A stretch of DNA of 64,000 nt from Pseudomonas paraglycinae (GTDB taxonomy: Bacteria > Pseudomonadota > Gammaproteobacteria > Pseudomonadales > Pseudomonadaceae): the NCBI RefSeq assembly GCF_021601625.1, contig NZ_BQHR01000002.1, positions 372,001 through 436,000 on the forward strand, written 5' to 3'. The stretch's first letter is position 1; every line of letters starts with the position of its first letter. The translations under genes and the position numbers were made by a program. The notes beneath the pieces were generated by a model. That model ran no database searches. It saw only the letters and a list, made by a program, of their open reading frames with translations, and had not been told where the DNA came from. Shown in pieces: positions 44,546-51,293 of this stretch.

Positions 44546-45190
44546 TCAAGCCTTCGGCGGATTGATCTTCTGCACCAGCGCGTAGGCCTTCACGGTCGCC
44601 GGGCGATCCTTGATGTGGTTGAACCAGCGTTGCACGTTCGGGAAGTCTTCCAGGTTCTGGCTCTGCCACTTGTGGGAGACGATCCACGGGTAGATCGCCA
44701 TGTCGGCGATGCTGTATTCGCTGCCGGCCACGAACTCGTTGTTGGCCAGTTGCTTGTCCAGCACCCCGTACAGGCGCGCGGTTTCATCGATGTAGCGCTT
44801 GATCGCGTAGGGGATTTTTTCCGGCGCGAACTGGCTGAAATGATGGTTCTGCCCGGCCATCGGCCCCAGCCCGCCCATTTGCCAGAACAACCATTGCAGC
44901 GCCACCTGGCGGCCACGCAGATCCTTGGGCAGGAACTTGCCGGTCTTTTCCGCGAGGTACAGCAGGATCGCCCCGGACTCGAACAGCGACAACGGTTCGC
45001 CACCGTCAGCCGGTTCATGATCGACGATCGCGGGGATGCGGTTGTTCGGGGCGATTTTCAGAAAGTGCGGCTGGAACTGCTCGCCCTGGCTGATGTTGAT
45101 CGGGTGCACGTCGTAGCGCAGGCCCGCTTCTTCGAGGAACAGGGAAATCTTGTGGCCGTTGGGCGTGGTCCAGTAATACAGGTCGATCAT
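44546..45190 (-). CDS. Glutathione transferase / disulfide-bond oxidoreductase (YfcG/YghU-like)
   Basis: A 214-residue Nu-class glutathione transferase. The thioredoxin-like N-terminal domain reads MIDLYYWTTPNGHKISLFLEEAGLRYDVHPINI and has the TPNGHK motif of YfcG/YghU, where the Thr/Asn side chains contact glutathione, followed by NNRIPAIVD and LFESGAILLYLAEK. The helical C-terminal domain contains SIADMAIYPW. These proteins reduce disulfides or peroxides with glutathione. The ATG at 45190 follows GGAG; four extra residues upstream are possible. Confidence 0.88.
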   Translation of the reverse strand: MIDLYYWTTPNGHKISLFLEEAGLRYDVHPINISQGEQFQPHFLKIAPNNRIPAIVDHEPADGGEPLSLFESGAILLYLAEKTGKFLPKDLRGRQVALQWLFWQMGGLGPMAGQNHHFSQFAPEKIPYAIKRYIDETARLYGVLDKQLANNEFVAGSEYSIADMAIYPWIVSHKWQSQNLEDFPNVQRWFNHIKDRPATVKAYALVQKINPPKA

Positions 45191-45337
45191 GGAAAGCTCC
45201 AAATCAGAAAAATGGCTTACGTGCGGACAGCAAACGCCGGCTTCAGGTTGTCCTGTGTGCGTTCGATAGCTTGCTTAGTTACAGGAGGTGATGCTCAAGT
45301 ACGGGAAATTCAATGACCCCGCGTGAGAAAAATCACC

Positions 45338-45895
45338 ATGGAGCTCAAGGCCAACGCTGCACTGATCATCATCGACCAGCAAAAGGGCATTCTGGAACCG
45401 CGTCTGGGGCGGCGGAACAATCCGTCGGCCGAGGAGCGGATTCTTGATTTGCTGGGCTTCTGGCGACGCAGCGGGCGGCCGGTGATCCATGTGCAGCACC
45501 TGTCGCGCTCGCCGGATTCGGTGTTCTGGCCCGAGCAGTCAGGGGTGGATTTTCAAGAAAGGTTTTTACCGCAGGAAGGCGAGTGGCTGATCCAGAAGCA
45601 GGTACCGGATGCGTTTTGTGCCACAGGGCTTGAGGCGAAGTTGCGTGAGGCGGGGATCGGGCAGTTGATCATTGTCGGCGTGGCGACGAACAACTCCGTG
45701 GAGTCCACGGCGCGCACGGCGGGCAATCTGGGGTTCGAGGCGTGGGTGGCGGAGGATGCGTGCTTTACCTTCGACAAGGCCGATTATTTCGGCACCTTGC
45801 GTTCGGCGGAAGAGGTGCATGCGATGTCGCTGGGGAATCTGCACGGGGAGTATGCGACGGTGGTCGGCACCGGGCACATTCTGGCGGCAGGCTGA
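45338..45895 (+). CDS. Isochorismatase-like cysteine-hydrolase family protein lacking the catalytic Cys
   Basis: A 185-residue isochorismatase-like fold protein. Asp13 (IIIDQQKGIL) and Lys87 (LIQKQVPDAF) of the usual Asp-Lys-Cys triad are present, but the nucleophile motif GVATNxCVESTA reads GVATNNSVESTA, so Ser120 replaces Cys. Members without Cys include true isochorismatases, which use a different mechanism, so activity is not excluded, but amidase activity of the nicotinamidase type would be lost. The cis-peptide GVAT motif is retained. The ATG at 45338 is chosen; a GTG at 45323 is in frame. It is divergent from the GST gene. Confidence 0.82.
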   Translation: MELKANAALIIIDQQKGILEPRLGRRNNPSAEERILDLLGFWRRSGRPVIHVQHLSRSPDSVFWPEQSGVDFQERFLPQEGEWLIQKQVPDAFCATGLEAKLREAGIGQLIIVGVATNNSVESTARTAGNLGFEAWVAEDACFTFDKADYFGTLRSAEEVHAMSLGNLHGEYATVVGTGHILAAG

Positions 45896-45921
45896 AAAAG
45901 CTTCCGGTGAATGGGCCGTCC

Positions 45922-46008
45922 CCTTCGCGAGCAAGCCCGCTCCCACCTTTGCCTGCATTCCGTCAGAAGGAATACGGTCGAATGTGGGAGCGGGCTTGCT
46001 CGCGAAAG
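45922..46008. repeat. REP doublet (REPIN-like)
   Basis: TTCGCGAGCAAGCCCGCTCC (45924-45943, continuing CAC) and its inverse complement GTGGGAGCGGGCTTGCTCGC (45984-46003, continuing GAA) are perfect inverse copies separated by 37 bases. This is the classic P. fluorescens-group REPIN. Confidence 0.92.
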
Positions 46009-46044
46009 CGGTGTCTCAGGCGAAGTAGGTTTTCGCCCGAAACA

Positions 46045-46251
46045 TCAAGCACCGTGGCACTTCTTGAATTTCTTGCCGTTGCCGCATGGGCAAGGGTCGT
46101 TGCGGCCAACGTCTTTCAGGGCGTTGCGCACCGGTTCCTGGTGAGCGTGGCCGCAGTTCGGGCCGTGGACATGGCCATGGTCGTGATCATGGTGGTGATG
46201 GTCATGATCGTGGTTGCAGTCTGGGCCATGGACATGAGGTTGCTGGGTCAT
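46045..46251 (-). CDS. Histidine-rich small SEC-C zinc-binding protein
   Basis: A 68-residue protein. The first 38 residues are extremely His/Asp-rich ([20 protein letters not shown] and [13 protein letters not shown]) with 18 or so His and two Cys, and the C-terminus is a SEC-C zinc motif ([17 protein letters not shown]). It probably binds zinc or nickel strongly and may act as a metal store, chaperone or SecA-like adaptor; this is inference from composition. It starts five bases after the stop of the upstream LEA-like lipoprotein gene on the same strand, so they are one operon. Confidence 0.8.
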   Translation of the reverse strand: MTQQPHVHGPDCNHDHDHHHHDHDHGHVHGPNCGHAHQEPVRNALKDVGRNDPCPCGNGKKFKKCHGA

Positions 46252-46256
46252 CGGGG

Positions 46257-46742
46257 TCACTCCGTAATCAAATCGGCGGGGATTATCACGCCATTGCGCG
46301 CCAGGTGCACGTAGTGAGCGATGAATAAACCGGTTTCCATCTCGCCCTCCAGTCGATAGGGAATCTGCTGGTGCGGGTTTTTCAGCATTTTCACCACCTC
46401 TTTCACCTTCGGCCACAGGTTGGTACGGATCGGCACCTTGTAAAACGCGCTGCTTTTGGGGTTCACCGTGATCCAGTGTTCGTGCTCCCCTTCGGCCAGC
46501 AGCATGTCGGCCAGGTGTATGCGGTATTCCAGGCCGCGCACGGTCAGGTCGCTGTCGTTGGGGTTGTCGATGCGAAAGTGCAGTATGAATTTCTGTTCCA
46601 GCAACTTGGCGCGCACCACTTCGACTTTCACCAGGTGCACGGCGGGGTCGCGGGAATCGTCGGTAAACCATGACGCGCAGCCGCCAAGCCCGAGAAACAC
46701 GAACAGTGTGAAAGCCTGAAATGCGCGCCAATGACCGAGCAT
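46257..46742 (-). CDS. LEA type 2 (water-stress/hypersensitive) domain lipoprotein
   Basis: A 161-residue lipoprotein with lipobox LGGC (Cys22). The mature part is a single LEA-14/WHy-type beta-sandwich ([47 protein letters not shown]), typical of the NPN-containing WHy domain. Function is unknown; desiccation or envelope-stress roles have been suggested for the fold. It is upstream of the SEC-C gene. Confidence 0.85.
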   Translation of the reverse strand: MLGHWRAFQAFTLFVFLGLGGCASWFTDDSRDPAVHLVKVEVVRAKLLEQKFILHFRIDNPNDSDLTVRGLEYRIHLADMLLAEGEHEHWITVNPKSSAFYKVPIRTNLWPKVKEVVKMLKNPHQQIPYRLEGEMETGLFIAHYVHLARNGVIIPADLITE

Positions 46743-46773
46743 GGTTTAACTCCCTTTGCTGCCCAGTCTAGCC

Positions 46774-47250
46774 TCAGCTGCCGAAATACCCCGCACAGCA
46801 TTTCTTGAACTTCTGGCCGCTGGCGCACGGGCAGGCGTCGTTGCGGCCCAGCTTCAGTTGCACGGTCGGGTCGATGAAGTACCAGCGCCCGGTGTTCTGC
46901 ACGAACGACGAGCGCTCGCGGTGGCTGTGCTCGCCCTGACCGTCATGCCAGCGCGCGGTGAAGGTGACGAACGCGTGCTCCGGCTGGCCGCCGAGCACTT
47001 CCGAACTTTCCACGTCCAGACCGAGCCAGGTGCTCTGGGCGCTCCAGTCGCTGATCGACTGGCGATCCAGCCCCGCTTGCTGAGCGGGCAGGGTGGTGGC
47101 CACCAGATAATCGATCAGGCCCAGCACATAGGCGCTGTAGCGCGAGCGCATCAGGGCTTCGGCGCACGGGGCCGGGTGGCCGGCGTGATAGTGACCGCAG
47201 CAGGCATCCAGCAGGTTGCCGCTGCCGCAAGGGCAAATGGCTGTACTCAT
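46774..47250 (-). CDS. UPF0225 (YchJ-like) SEC-C protein
   Basis: A 158-residue protein with two SEC-C-type zinc motifs, [14 protein letters not shown] at the N-terminus and [15 protein letters not shown] at the C-terminus, enclosing the NTF2-like middle ([22 protein letters not shown] ... [15 protein letters not shown]). It matches the YchJ/UPF0225 family; the function is not known. The ATG at 47250 gives the family start [11 protein letters not shown]; an earlier in-frame start would overlap the next gene. It ends about 30 bases before the LEA-like gene. Confidence 0.88.
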   Translation of the reverse strand: MSTAICPCGSGNLLDACCGHYHAGHPAPCAEALMRSRYSAYVLGLIDYLVATTLPAQQAGLDRQSISDWSAQSTWLGLDVESSEVLGGQPEHAFVTFTARWHDGQGEHSHRERSSFVQNTGRWYFIDPTVQLKLGRNDACPCASGQKFKKCCAGYFGS

Positions 47251-47254
47251 TGCA

Positions 47255-47752
47255 TTACCACCAGTATTTCCCGAAGTTTTCCGGATTGGCCCAGAACCGC
47301 GAGTTGAGCCAGTCGGGGACTTGTTTGTAGTCAAGCAGATCGTAGGTGAACAGGGTCAATACCTGCTCATCCCGGGCGAAGCGTTCGCTGGCTTGCAGGG
47401 CCAGGGAATAAAAATCGGTTTCCTGCCAGCCGCTGGCCGGCAGGTCTGCCAGCACGGCGATGCGGCTGGCGTTGAGGTTGCGGATCCCGCCCAACAGATT
47501 CAGGCCGTCGCGCTTGGGCAAATGTTCCAGGCAGTCGACTACCAGCGCCAGGTCGAAACGGCGGGCCGCCAGTTCCGCCGGCAACGCACCGGGCGCGGCG
47601 TGCGCGACGCAGGTATCCGGGTGCGCTTCTTTAAAGGCAGCCAGCGCCGGGAACTCGCTGGCGCCGATCAGCAGCAGTCGTGCCGGGGCGTAGCGGTCGA
47701 GCAGGGCGGCCAATGCCTGCTGCGGCGTGCGGGAAGAAATGGCGACGTTCAT
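47255..47752 (-). CDS. DUF6231-like protein with methyltransferase-type fold
   Basis: A 165-residue protein resembling a small class I methyltransferase: a Rossmann-like start ([16 protein letters not shown]), [39 protein letters not shown] in place of the motif IV-VI region. The SAM-binding glycine loop is reduced (IGASE), so binding is uncertain. The C-terminal part ([54 protein letters not shown]) is conserved in Pseudomonas. It lies four bases before the YchJ-like start, so the two are coupled. I assign no function. Confidence 0.7.
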   Translation of the reverse strand: MNVAISSRTPQQALAALLDRYAPARLLLIGASEFPALAAFKEAHPDTCVAHAAPGALPAELAARRFDLALVVDCLEHLPKRDGLNLLGGIRNLNASRIAVLADLPASGWQETDFYSLALQASERFARDEQVLTLFTYDLLDYKQVPDWLNSRFWANPENFGKYWW

Positions 47753-47884
47753 CGAAGCTCCTCAATCAGAGCGCCAAGACTAGCCTGCCCGGACGCCAAG
47801 GCCTAGATCTCTGTCCTGCGGGTTTGCGGCAAATTCGTCGAAGTCCCGTGAACAGGCGCACAAACAGCAATGGCCTATTGCTGG

Positions 47885-47943
47885 CGGAGATTAAAACTCC
47901 GGTCTTTACTCCCTGAATCGGTTCTAAGCCGATCCCTCAGGAG
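47885..47943 (+). promoter_or_regulatory. Structured leader that buries the ribosome binding site of the first OmpA-like gene
   Basis: Starts with a small hairpin CGGAG/CTCCG (47885-47889, 47897-47901), then the 12-mer GGTCTTTACTCC (47901-47912). CTGAATCGG (47913-47921) pairs with CCGAT (47929-47933) and TCAG (47937-47940), and CTC/GAG extends the stem, so the Shine-Dalgarno AGGAG (47939-47943) lies in the 3' arm. The second OmpA-like gene has the same 12-mer and architecture. Regulation of translation is inference. Confidence 0.6.
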
Positions 47944-47951
47944 AAAACTAG

Positions 47952-48647
47952 ATGAGCATAGTTCGGACAGCATTACCCTTGGTTCTGCTAACCAGTGTGT
48001 TGACTGGTTGCGCAGGTTTGCAGAAAACCGACTGGCCGACCTGTGCGGCAGTCGGTGGTGTCGTCGGTGCGGGGCTCGGTGCGACCGAAAGCTCCGCATG
48101 GGCGGGGTATGGCGCGTTACTCGTCGGCGGTACGGCAGCAGCCTATTGCTGGGTTCACGGTGATGGCGACGAAGACGGCGATGGTGTGCCGGACAGTCGC
48201 GACAAGTGCCCGGGCACGCCTAAAGGCGTACAGGTCGATGCTGACGGTTGCCCTCCACCAGCCCCTGCGCCAGTGGTCGAAGAAGCTGTAGTGGTCAAGG
48301 AAGAAACCATTGTCATCCGCGATGTTCACTTCCAGTTCGACAAGGCCACGCTGACCCCGGCCGACAAACTGGTCCTGGATAAGGTCGCTTCGCGCCTGAA
48401 ACAGGAGTCCAGCACCGCGCAACTGACCGTGACCGGCCACACCGACAGCGTCGGCAGCGATGCCTACAACCAGAAACTGTCGGATCGCCGCGCGCACTCG
48501 GTGGTCAAGTACCTGGTCGAGAGCGGTGTACCGCAAAGCAGCTTCGTGTCGGTGACCGGTGCCGGTGAAAGCCAGCCGGTGGCAGACAACAAAACTGCTG
48601 ACGGTCGTGCGCTGAACCGTCGTACCGAAATCAAAATCAACCGCTAG
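47952..48647 (+). CDS. OmpA-family lipoprotein with TSP3-type repeat, paralogue 1
   Basis: A 231-residue lipoprotein: signal MSIVRTALPLVLLTSVLTGC (Cys20), a glycine-zipper-like stretch (AAVGGVVGAGLGATESSAWAGYGALLVGGTAAAY), an acidic calcium-type repeat DGDEDGDGVPDSRDKCPGTP, then an OmpA C-terminal peptidoglycan-binding domain (IRDVHFQFDKATLTP ... GHTDSVGSDAYNQKLSDRRAHSVVKYL ... NRRTEIKINR). It likely tethers the outer membrane to peptidoglycan. AGGAG is 8 bases before the ATG but lies in a hairpin. A closely related gene follows. Confidence 0.9.
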   Translation: MSIVRTALPLVLLTSVLTGCAGLQKTDWPTCAAVGGVVGAGLGATESSAWAGYGALLVGGTAAAYCWVHGDGDEDGDGVPDSRDKCPGTPKGVQVDADGCPPPAPAPVVEEAVVVKEETIVIRDVHFQFDKATLTPADKLVLDKVASRLKQESSTAQLTVTGHTDSVGSDAYNQKLSDRRAHSVVKYLVESGVPQSSFVSVTGAGESQPVADNKTADGRALNRRTEIKINR

Positions 48648-48653
48648 CCCCCT

Positions 48654-48684
48654 CGCATCCGCGGCTTGTGCAGTCGCGGATGCG
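48654..48684 (+). terminator. Hairpin between the two OmpA-like genes
   Basis: CGCATCCGCG (48654-48663) and CGCGGATGCG (48675-48684) are exact inverse complements with an 11-base loop, followed by GGTCTTTA. It probably ends transcription of the first gene, at least in part. Confidence 0.7.
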
Positions 48685-48728
48685 GGTCTTTACTCCTGTG
48701 TAACCGGTATGGGCCGGTGACACAGGAG
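48685..48728 (+). promoter_or_regulatory. Structured leader that buries the ribosome binding site of the second OmpA-like gene
   Basis: The same 12-mer GGTCTTTACTCC (48685-48696), then CTCCTGTGT (48693-48701) pairs perfectly with ACACAGGAG (48720-48728), extended by ACCGG/CCGGT after one mismatch and capped by TATGGG. The Shine-Dalgarno AGGAG (48724-48728) is fully paired. Stem sequences differ from the first leader but pairing is kept, as expected for a selected RNA structure. Confidence 0.65.
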
Positions 48729-48736
48729 CTTTAACG

Positions 48737-49459
48737 ATGAGTGTTCTTACAAGGTCCGTCTTGCCGGTTCTGCTGCTGGGCAGCCTGTTGACCGGTTGCG
48801 CCACCCACAGCGATGGCACCGCTCCCCTCAATCAACGTACCTGGCCGATCTGCAGCCTTATTGGCGGACTGGTCGGCGGCGGTCTCGGCGCGCTCGAAAG
48901 TGGCGGCTGGGCCGGCGGTGGCGCTGCGCTGGGGATCCTCACCGGCGGATTGATCTGCTATGCCCAGGATGGCGATGAAGACGACGACGGCGTGTTCGAT
49001 CGCCGCGACCGTTGCCCCGATACCCCGGCCAATACCCCGGTCGACCACCGCGGCTGTCCGCTGCCGCAATACCCGGTTACCGAGAAACCCGCCGAACCGG
49101 CCCCGCAAACTGAAGTCATCACCCTCAACGATGCCGGCAACGTGCTGTTCGATTTCGACAAGTCCGATCTGAAACCGGCCGCGAAAAGCCAGCTGGACAC
49201 ATTGATGGACAAACTGCGCAATGCCGATGTAGTGAGCATCAAGGTCATTGGCCACACCGACAGCAAGGGTTCGGATGCCTACAACCAGGCACTTTCGGAA
49301 CGTCGCGCCAGCAGCGTGGCGGAGTATTTGCTGAGCCAGGGCCTGGCGCCGAACAAACTCACCAGTGAAGGGCGTGGCGAGAGCGAACCGGTCGCCGATA
49401 ACAACACGGACGAGGGGCGTGCGCAAAACCGTCGGGTGGAACTGCACATCAATCGTTAG
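48737..49459 (+). CDS. OmpA-family lipoprotein with TSP3-type repeat, paralogue 2
   Basis: A 240-residue paralogue of the preceding gene in the same order of domains: lipoprotein signal with LTGC (Cys21), glycine-rich segment, acidic repeat DGDEDDDGVFDRRDRCPDTP, proline-rich linker, OmpA C-terminal domain (NVLFDFDKSDLKPAAKSQLDTLMDKLRNADVVSIKVIGHTDSKGSDAYNQALSERRASSVAEYL). ATG 48737 is 8 bases after the sequestered AGGAG. Tandem duplication of gene and leader is likely. Confidence 0.9.
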   Translation: MSVLTRSVLPVLLLGSLLTGCATHSDGTAPLNQRTWPICSLIGGLVGGGLGALESGGWAGGGAALGILTGGLICYAQDGDEDDDGVFDRRDRCPDTPANTPVDHRGCPLPQYPVTEKPAEPAPQTEVITLNDAGNVLFDFDKSDLKPAAKSQLDTLMDKLRNADVVSIKVIGHTDSKGSDAYNQALSERRASSVAEYLLSQGLAPNKLTSEGRGESEPVADNNTDEGRAQNRRVELHINR

Positions 49460-49621
49460 GATGCGTCTGTAGTCCGCAGGCTAGAGCTGTCGGTCGATGA
49501 TCATCGTCGAACCGGCAGCCATCCGGCGGTGGATCGGTTTTTTTCATTTTTCCCTCTGGCTTATCCCCTGCAGAAGCCGTTACTGTGCGCCCAAAGAATA
49601 ATTCGCAACACGGGGGAGCGT

Positions 49622-49900
49622 ATGAATGTGTTCTGTGGGCTGGGGCGATTGTTGACCCTGCTGTTCTGCTGCGTGGTGCTGGCCAATCAGCTGGTGCCGT
49701 TTGTTCATCCGCTGCACCTGCTGGTCAATCTGGCCGGCGGTCTGCTGCTGTCGATCCACGTGCTCGAAGTGCTGCTGTGCAACCGCAGCCTCAAGGGCCG
49801 TCCGCACCCTTGGCGTGATCGTGGCCGCATCCTGTTGTTCGGCGTTTTCCACCTGCAAACCATCCCGGCCCCGGCCGCTCCGGAGGCTTCCCATGCGTAA
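49622..49900 (+). CDS. DUF1145 small membrane protein
   Basis: A 92-residue protein with two hydrophobic helices (about 4-24 and 33-55, LLTLLFCCVVLANQLVPF and LLVNLAGGLLLSIHVLEVLL), matching the DUF1145 family (HPLHLLVNLAGG, HVLEVLL). It is predicted to lie in the inner membrane; function unknown. The ATG at 49622 follows GGGGGAG. It overlaps the collagen-like gene by 8 bases, so translation is coupled. Confidence 0.8.
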   Translation: MNVFCGLGRLLTLLFCCVVLANQLVPFVHPLHLLVNLAGGLLLSIHVLEVLLCNRSLKGRPHPWRDRGRILLFGVFHLQTIPAPAAPEASHA

Positions 49901-50651
49901 TCTCTGCCTGCTTGCTGCATTCATCAGTCCCCTGGCCTGCGCCCAGGTGGTCAGCGTCGAAACCAACTCGCTGATGCGTCTGCCGAACACCGCCAGCACT
50001 CTGCAACTGGAGAAACTGGTGGTCGCCGATTACGGCACTTTGCTGATTCCTTCGAACGTGACCGAGCTGAGTGTCGGCGAATTGCAACTGGGCCATGAAG
50101 CGCGCATCGCCATCGTGCCGAGCGAACAGGCGCTGGATATGAAAGTCATCCGCGCTCAACTTGCCGAAGGCAGCCAGATCACCGCCCGTGGTGCACCGGG
50201 CACCTACGAAAAAGCCGCCCGCGCCGGGCGCAATCTGAATCTGCAATTCAAGGCGTTGAATGCGCCGAAGCTGGTGGTCGATGCCCGTGGCGGCACCGGT
50301 GCGCCGGGTTTTGTCGGGCTCGATGGCGCCAACGGTCAGGAGCCGGGTTGCACCTGGGGCCAGGCGGGACACGGTTTTGATGGCAGCAACGGCAGCGATG
50401 GCCAGCCGGGTGCACCGGGCGCGCTGGTGCGTCTTGAAGTGCCGCGCGATTTTCCGGCCGAGCTGATCAAGGTCGAAGTTGCCGGCGGTGCCGGTGGCCC
50501 GGCCGGTCCTGGCGGCAAGCCGGGGGCGGGTGGCAAGTCCAAGGGCTGCCTGGTCTATCGCGCCGACGGCGGCAAGAGCGGCAAGCCGGGGGCCGACGGG
50601 CAGCCGGGGCCTGCGGGTGCGGCGGGGTCTGTCACCGTACAGCGCTTGTAA
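49893..50651 (+). CDS. Exported collagen-like Gly-rich protein
   Basis: A 252-residue protein with a signal (MRNLCLLAAFISPLACA). Residues to about 125 form a beta-type domain (LMRLPNTASTLQLEKLVVADYGTLLIPSNVTELSVGELQL). From about 133 the chain turns to Gly-x-x-like repeats (GGTGAPGFVGLDGANGQEPG, GSNGSDGQPGAPGA, GGAGGPAGPGGKPGAGGK, GKPGADGQPGPAGAAGS), interrupted by short beta stretches. This is not a continuous triple helix, but it recalls bacterial collagen-like surface proteins. Three Cys are present. The function is unknown; the ATG at 49893 follows CGGAGG. Confidence 0.75.
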   Translation: MRNLCLLAAFISPLACAQVVSVETNSLMRLPNTASTLQLEKLVVADYGTLLIPSNVTELSVGELQLGHEARIAIVPSEQALDMKVIRAQLAEGSQITARGAPGTYEKAARAGRNLNLQFKALNAPKLVVDARGGTGAPGFVGLDGANGQEPGCTWGQAGHGFDGSNGSDGQPGAPGALVRLEVPRDFPAELIKVEVAGGAGGPAGPGGKPGAGGKSKGCLVYRADGGKSGKPGADGQPGPAGAAGSVTVQRL

Positions 50652-50675
50652 TCGATTGCACCTACCCTCTACGTT

Positions 50676-50706
50676 GATCGTTCCCACGCAGAGCGTGGGA
50701 ACGATC
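50676..50706. repeat. Minimal GATCGTTCCCACG palindrome, copy D
   Basis: GATCGTTCCCACGC / GCGTGGGAACGATC, two perfect arms joined by AGA, 31 bases, in the convergent spacer after the collagen-like gene; it may double as a terminator. Confidence 0.88.
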
Positions 50707-50729
50707 AGGTATCAGTCAGGGTGCGCTCG

Positions 50730-51194
50730 TCAGAACGAGGGCCGCGCAGCTGCCACCGCCACCAGCACCACCCCGACCAGCAGATTGAACCCCACCACCT
50801 TGCGAATCCGCCCCAGCACCGCCGCACCCGCCGGCCAGTCCTTCGCCTGCACCGCCGTGCGCAGCTCAGGCAGCATCAATGCCTGAATCCGGATGAACAG
50901 CGCGGTCATCACCACATACAACCCCATCATCACCTGCACATAGCGCGGCGCGTTATCGAAGGCGATGTGTTGCAGATGCAGCATGCCCACCCCGGTGACC
51001 GGCAGCAGAATCACCGCTCCCCACACCCAACGAAAAAAACCTTGAAACACTTCCACCCAGAGCGTCAGGCGCCCGGGGCCGTCCAGTGCCTTCATGGCCG
51101 CGGGGCGCAGGACCATCCAGGCGAAAAACATACCGCCGACCCACACCAGTGCGGCCAGCACATGGATGGGGTAAACGAGGCTAAAAGGTGTCAT
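50730..51194 (-). CDS. CopD-family membrane protein
   Basis: A 154-residue integral membrane protein with four hydrophobic helices (FSLVYPIHVLAALVWVGGMFFAWMVL near 4-28, then near 55, 85 and 130). The opening YPIHVLAALVWVGGMFF with its His and WVGG is the CopD/YebZ-like signature; such proteins are linked to copper uptake or haem-type redox roles, but the size suggests a minimal family member of unknown function. It shares a 99-base divergent spacer with dinG, which includes the LexA-type box. Confidence 0.75.
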   Translation of the reverse strand: MTPFSLVYPIHVLAALVWVGGMFFAWMVLRPAAMKALDGPGRLTLWVEVFQGFFRWVWGAVILLPVTGVGMLHLQHIAFDNAPRYVQVMMGLYVVMTALFIRIQALMLPELRTAVQAKDWPAGAAVLGRIRKVVGFNLLVGVVLVAVAAARPSF

Positions 51195-51255
51195 TGGGGT
51201 ACTCCGTTCTGCGCAGGATCGATTCGCGGGGTATGATAGCCGCCGAACCGAACCA

Positions 51256-51271
51256 CTGAAAATTTATCCAG
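51256..51271 (+). promoter_or_regulatory. Candidate LexA box in the dinG/copD-like spacer
   Basis: CTGAAAATTTATCCAG satisfies CTG-N10-CAG with an A/T-rich core, 22 bases before the dinG ATG. The right half departs from ATACAG at one base, so it is weaker than the recA and dinB boxes. dinG is SOS-regulated in E. coli. Confidence 0.65.
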
Positions 51272-51293
51272 CGTTTTTTGCGCCCGACACTCA

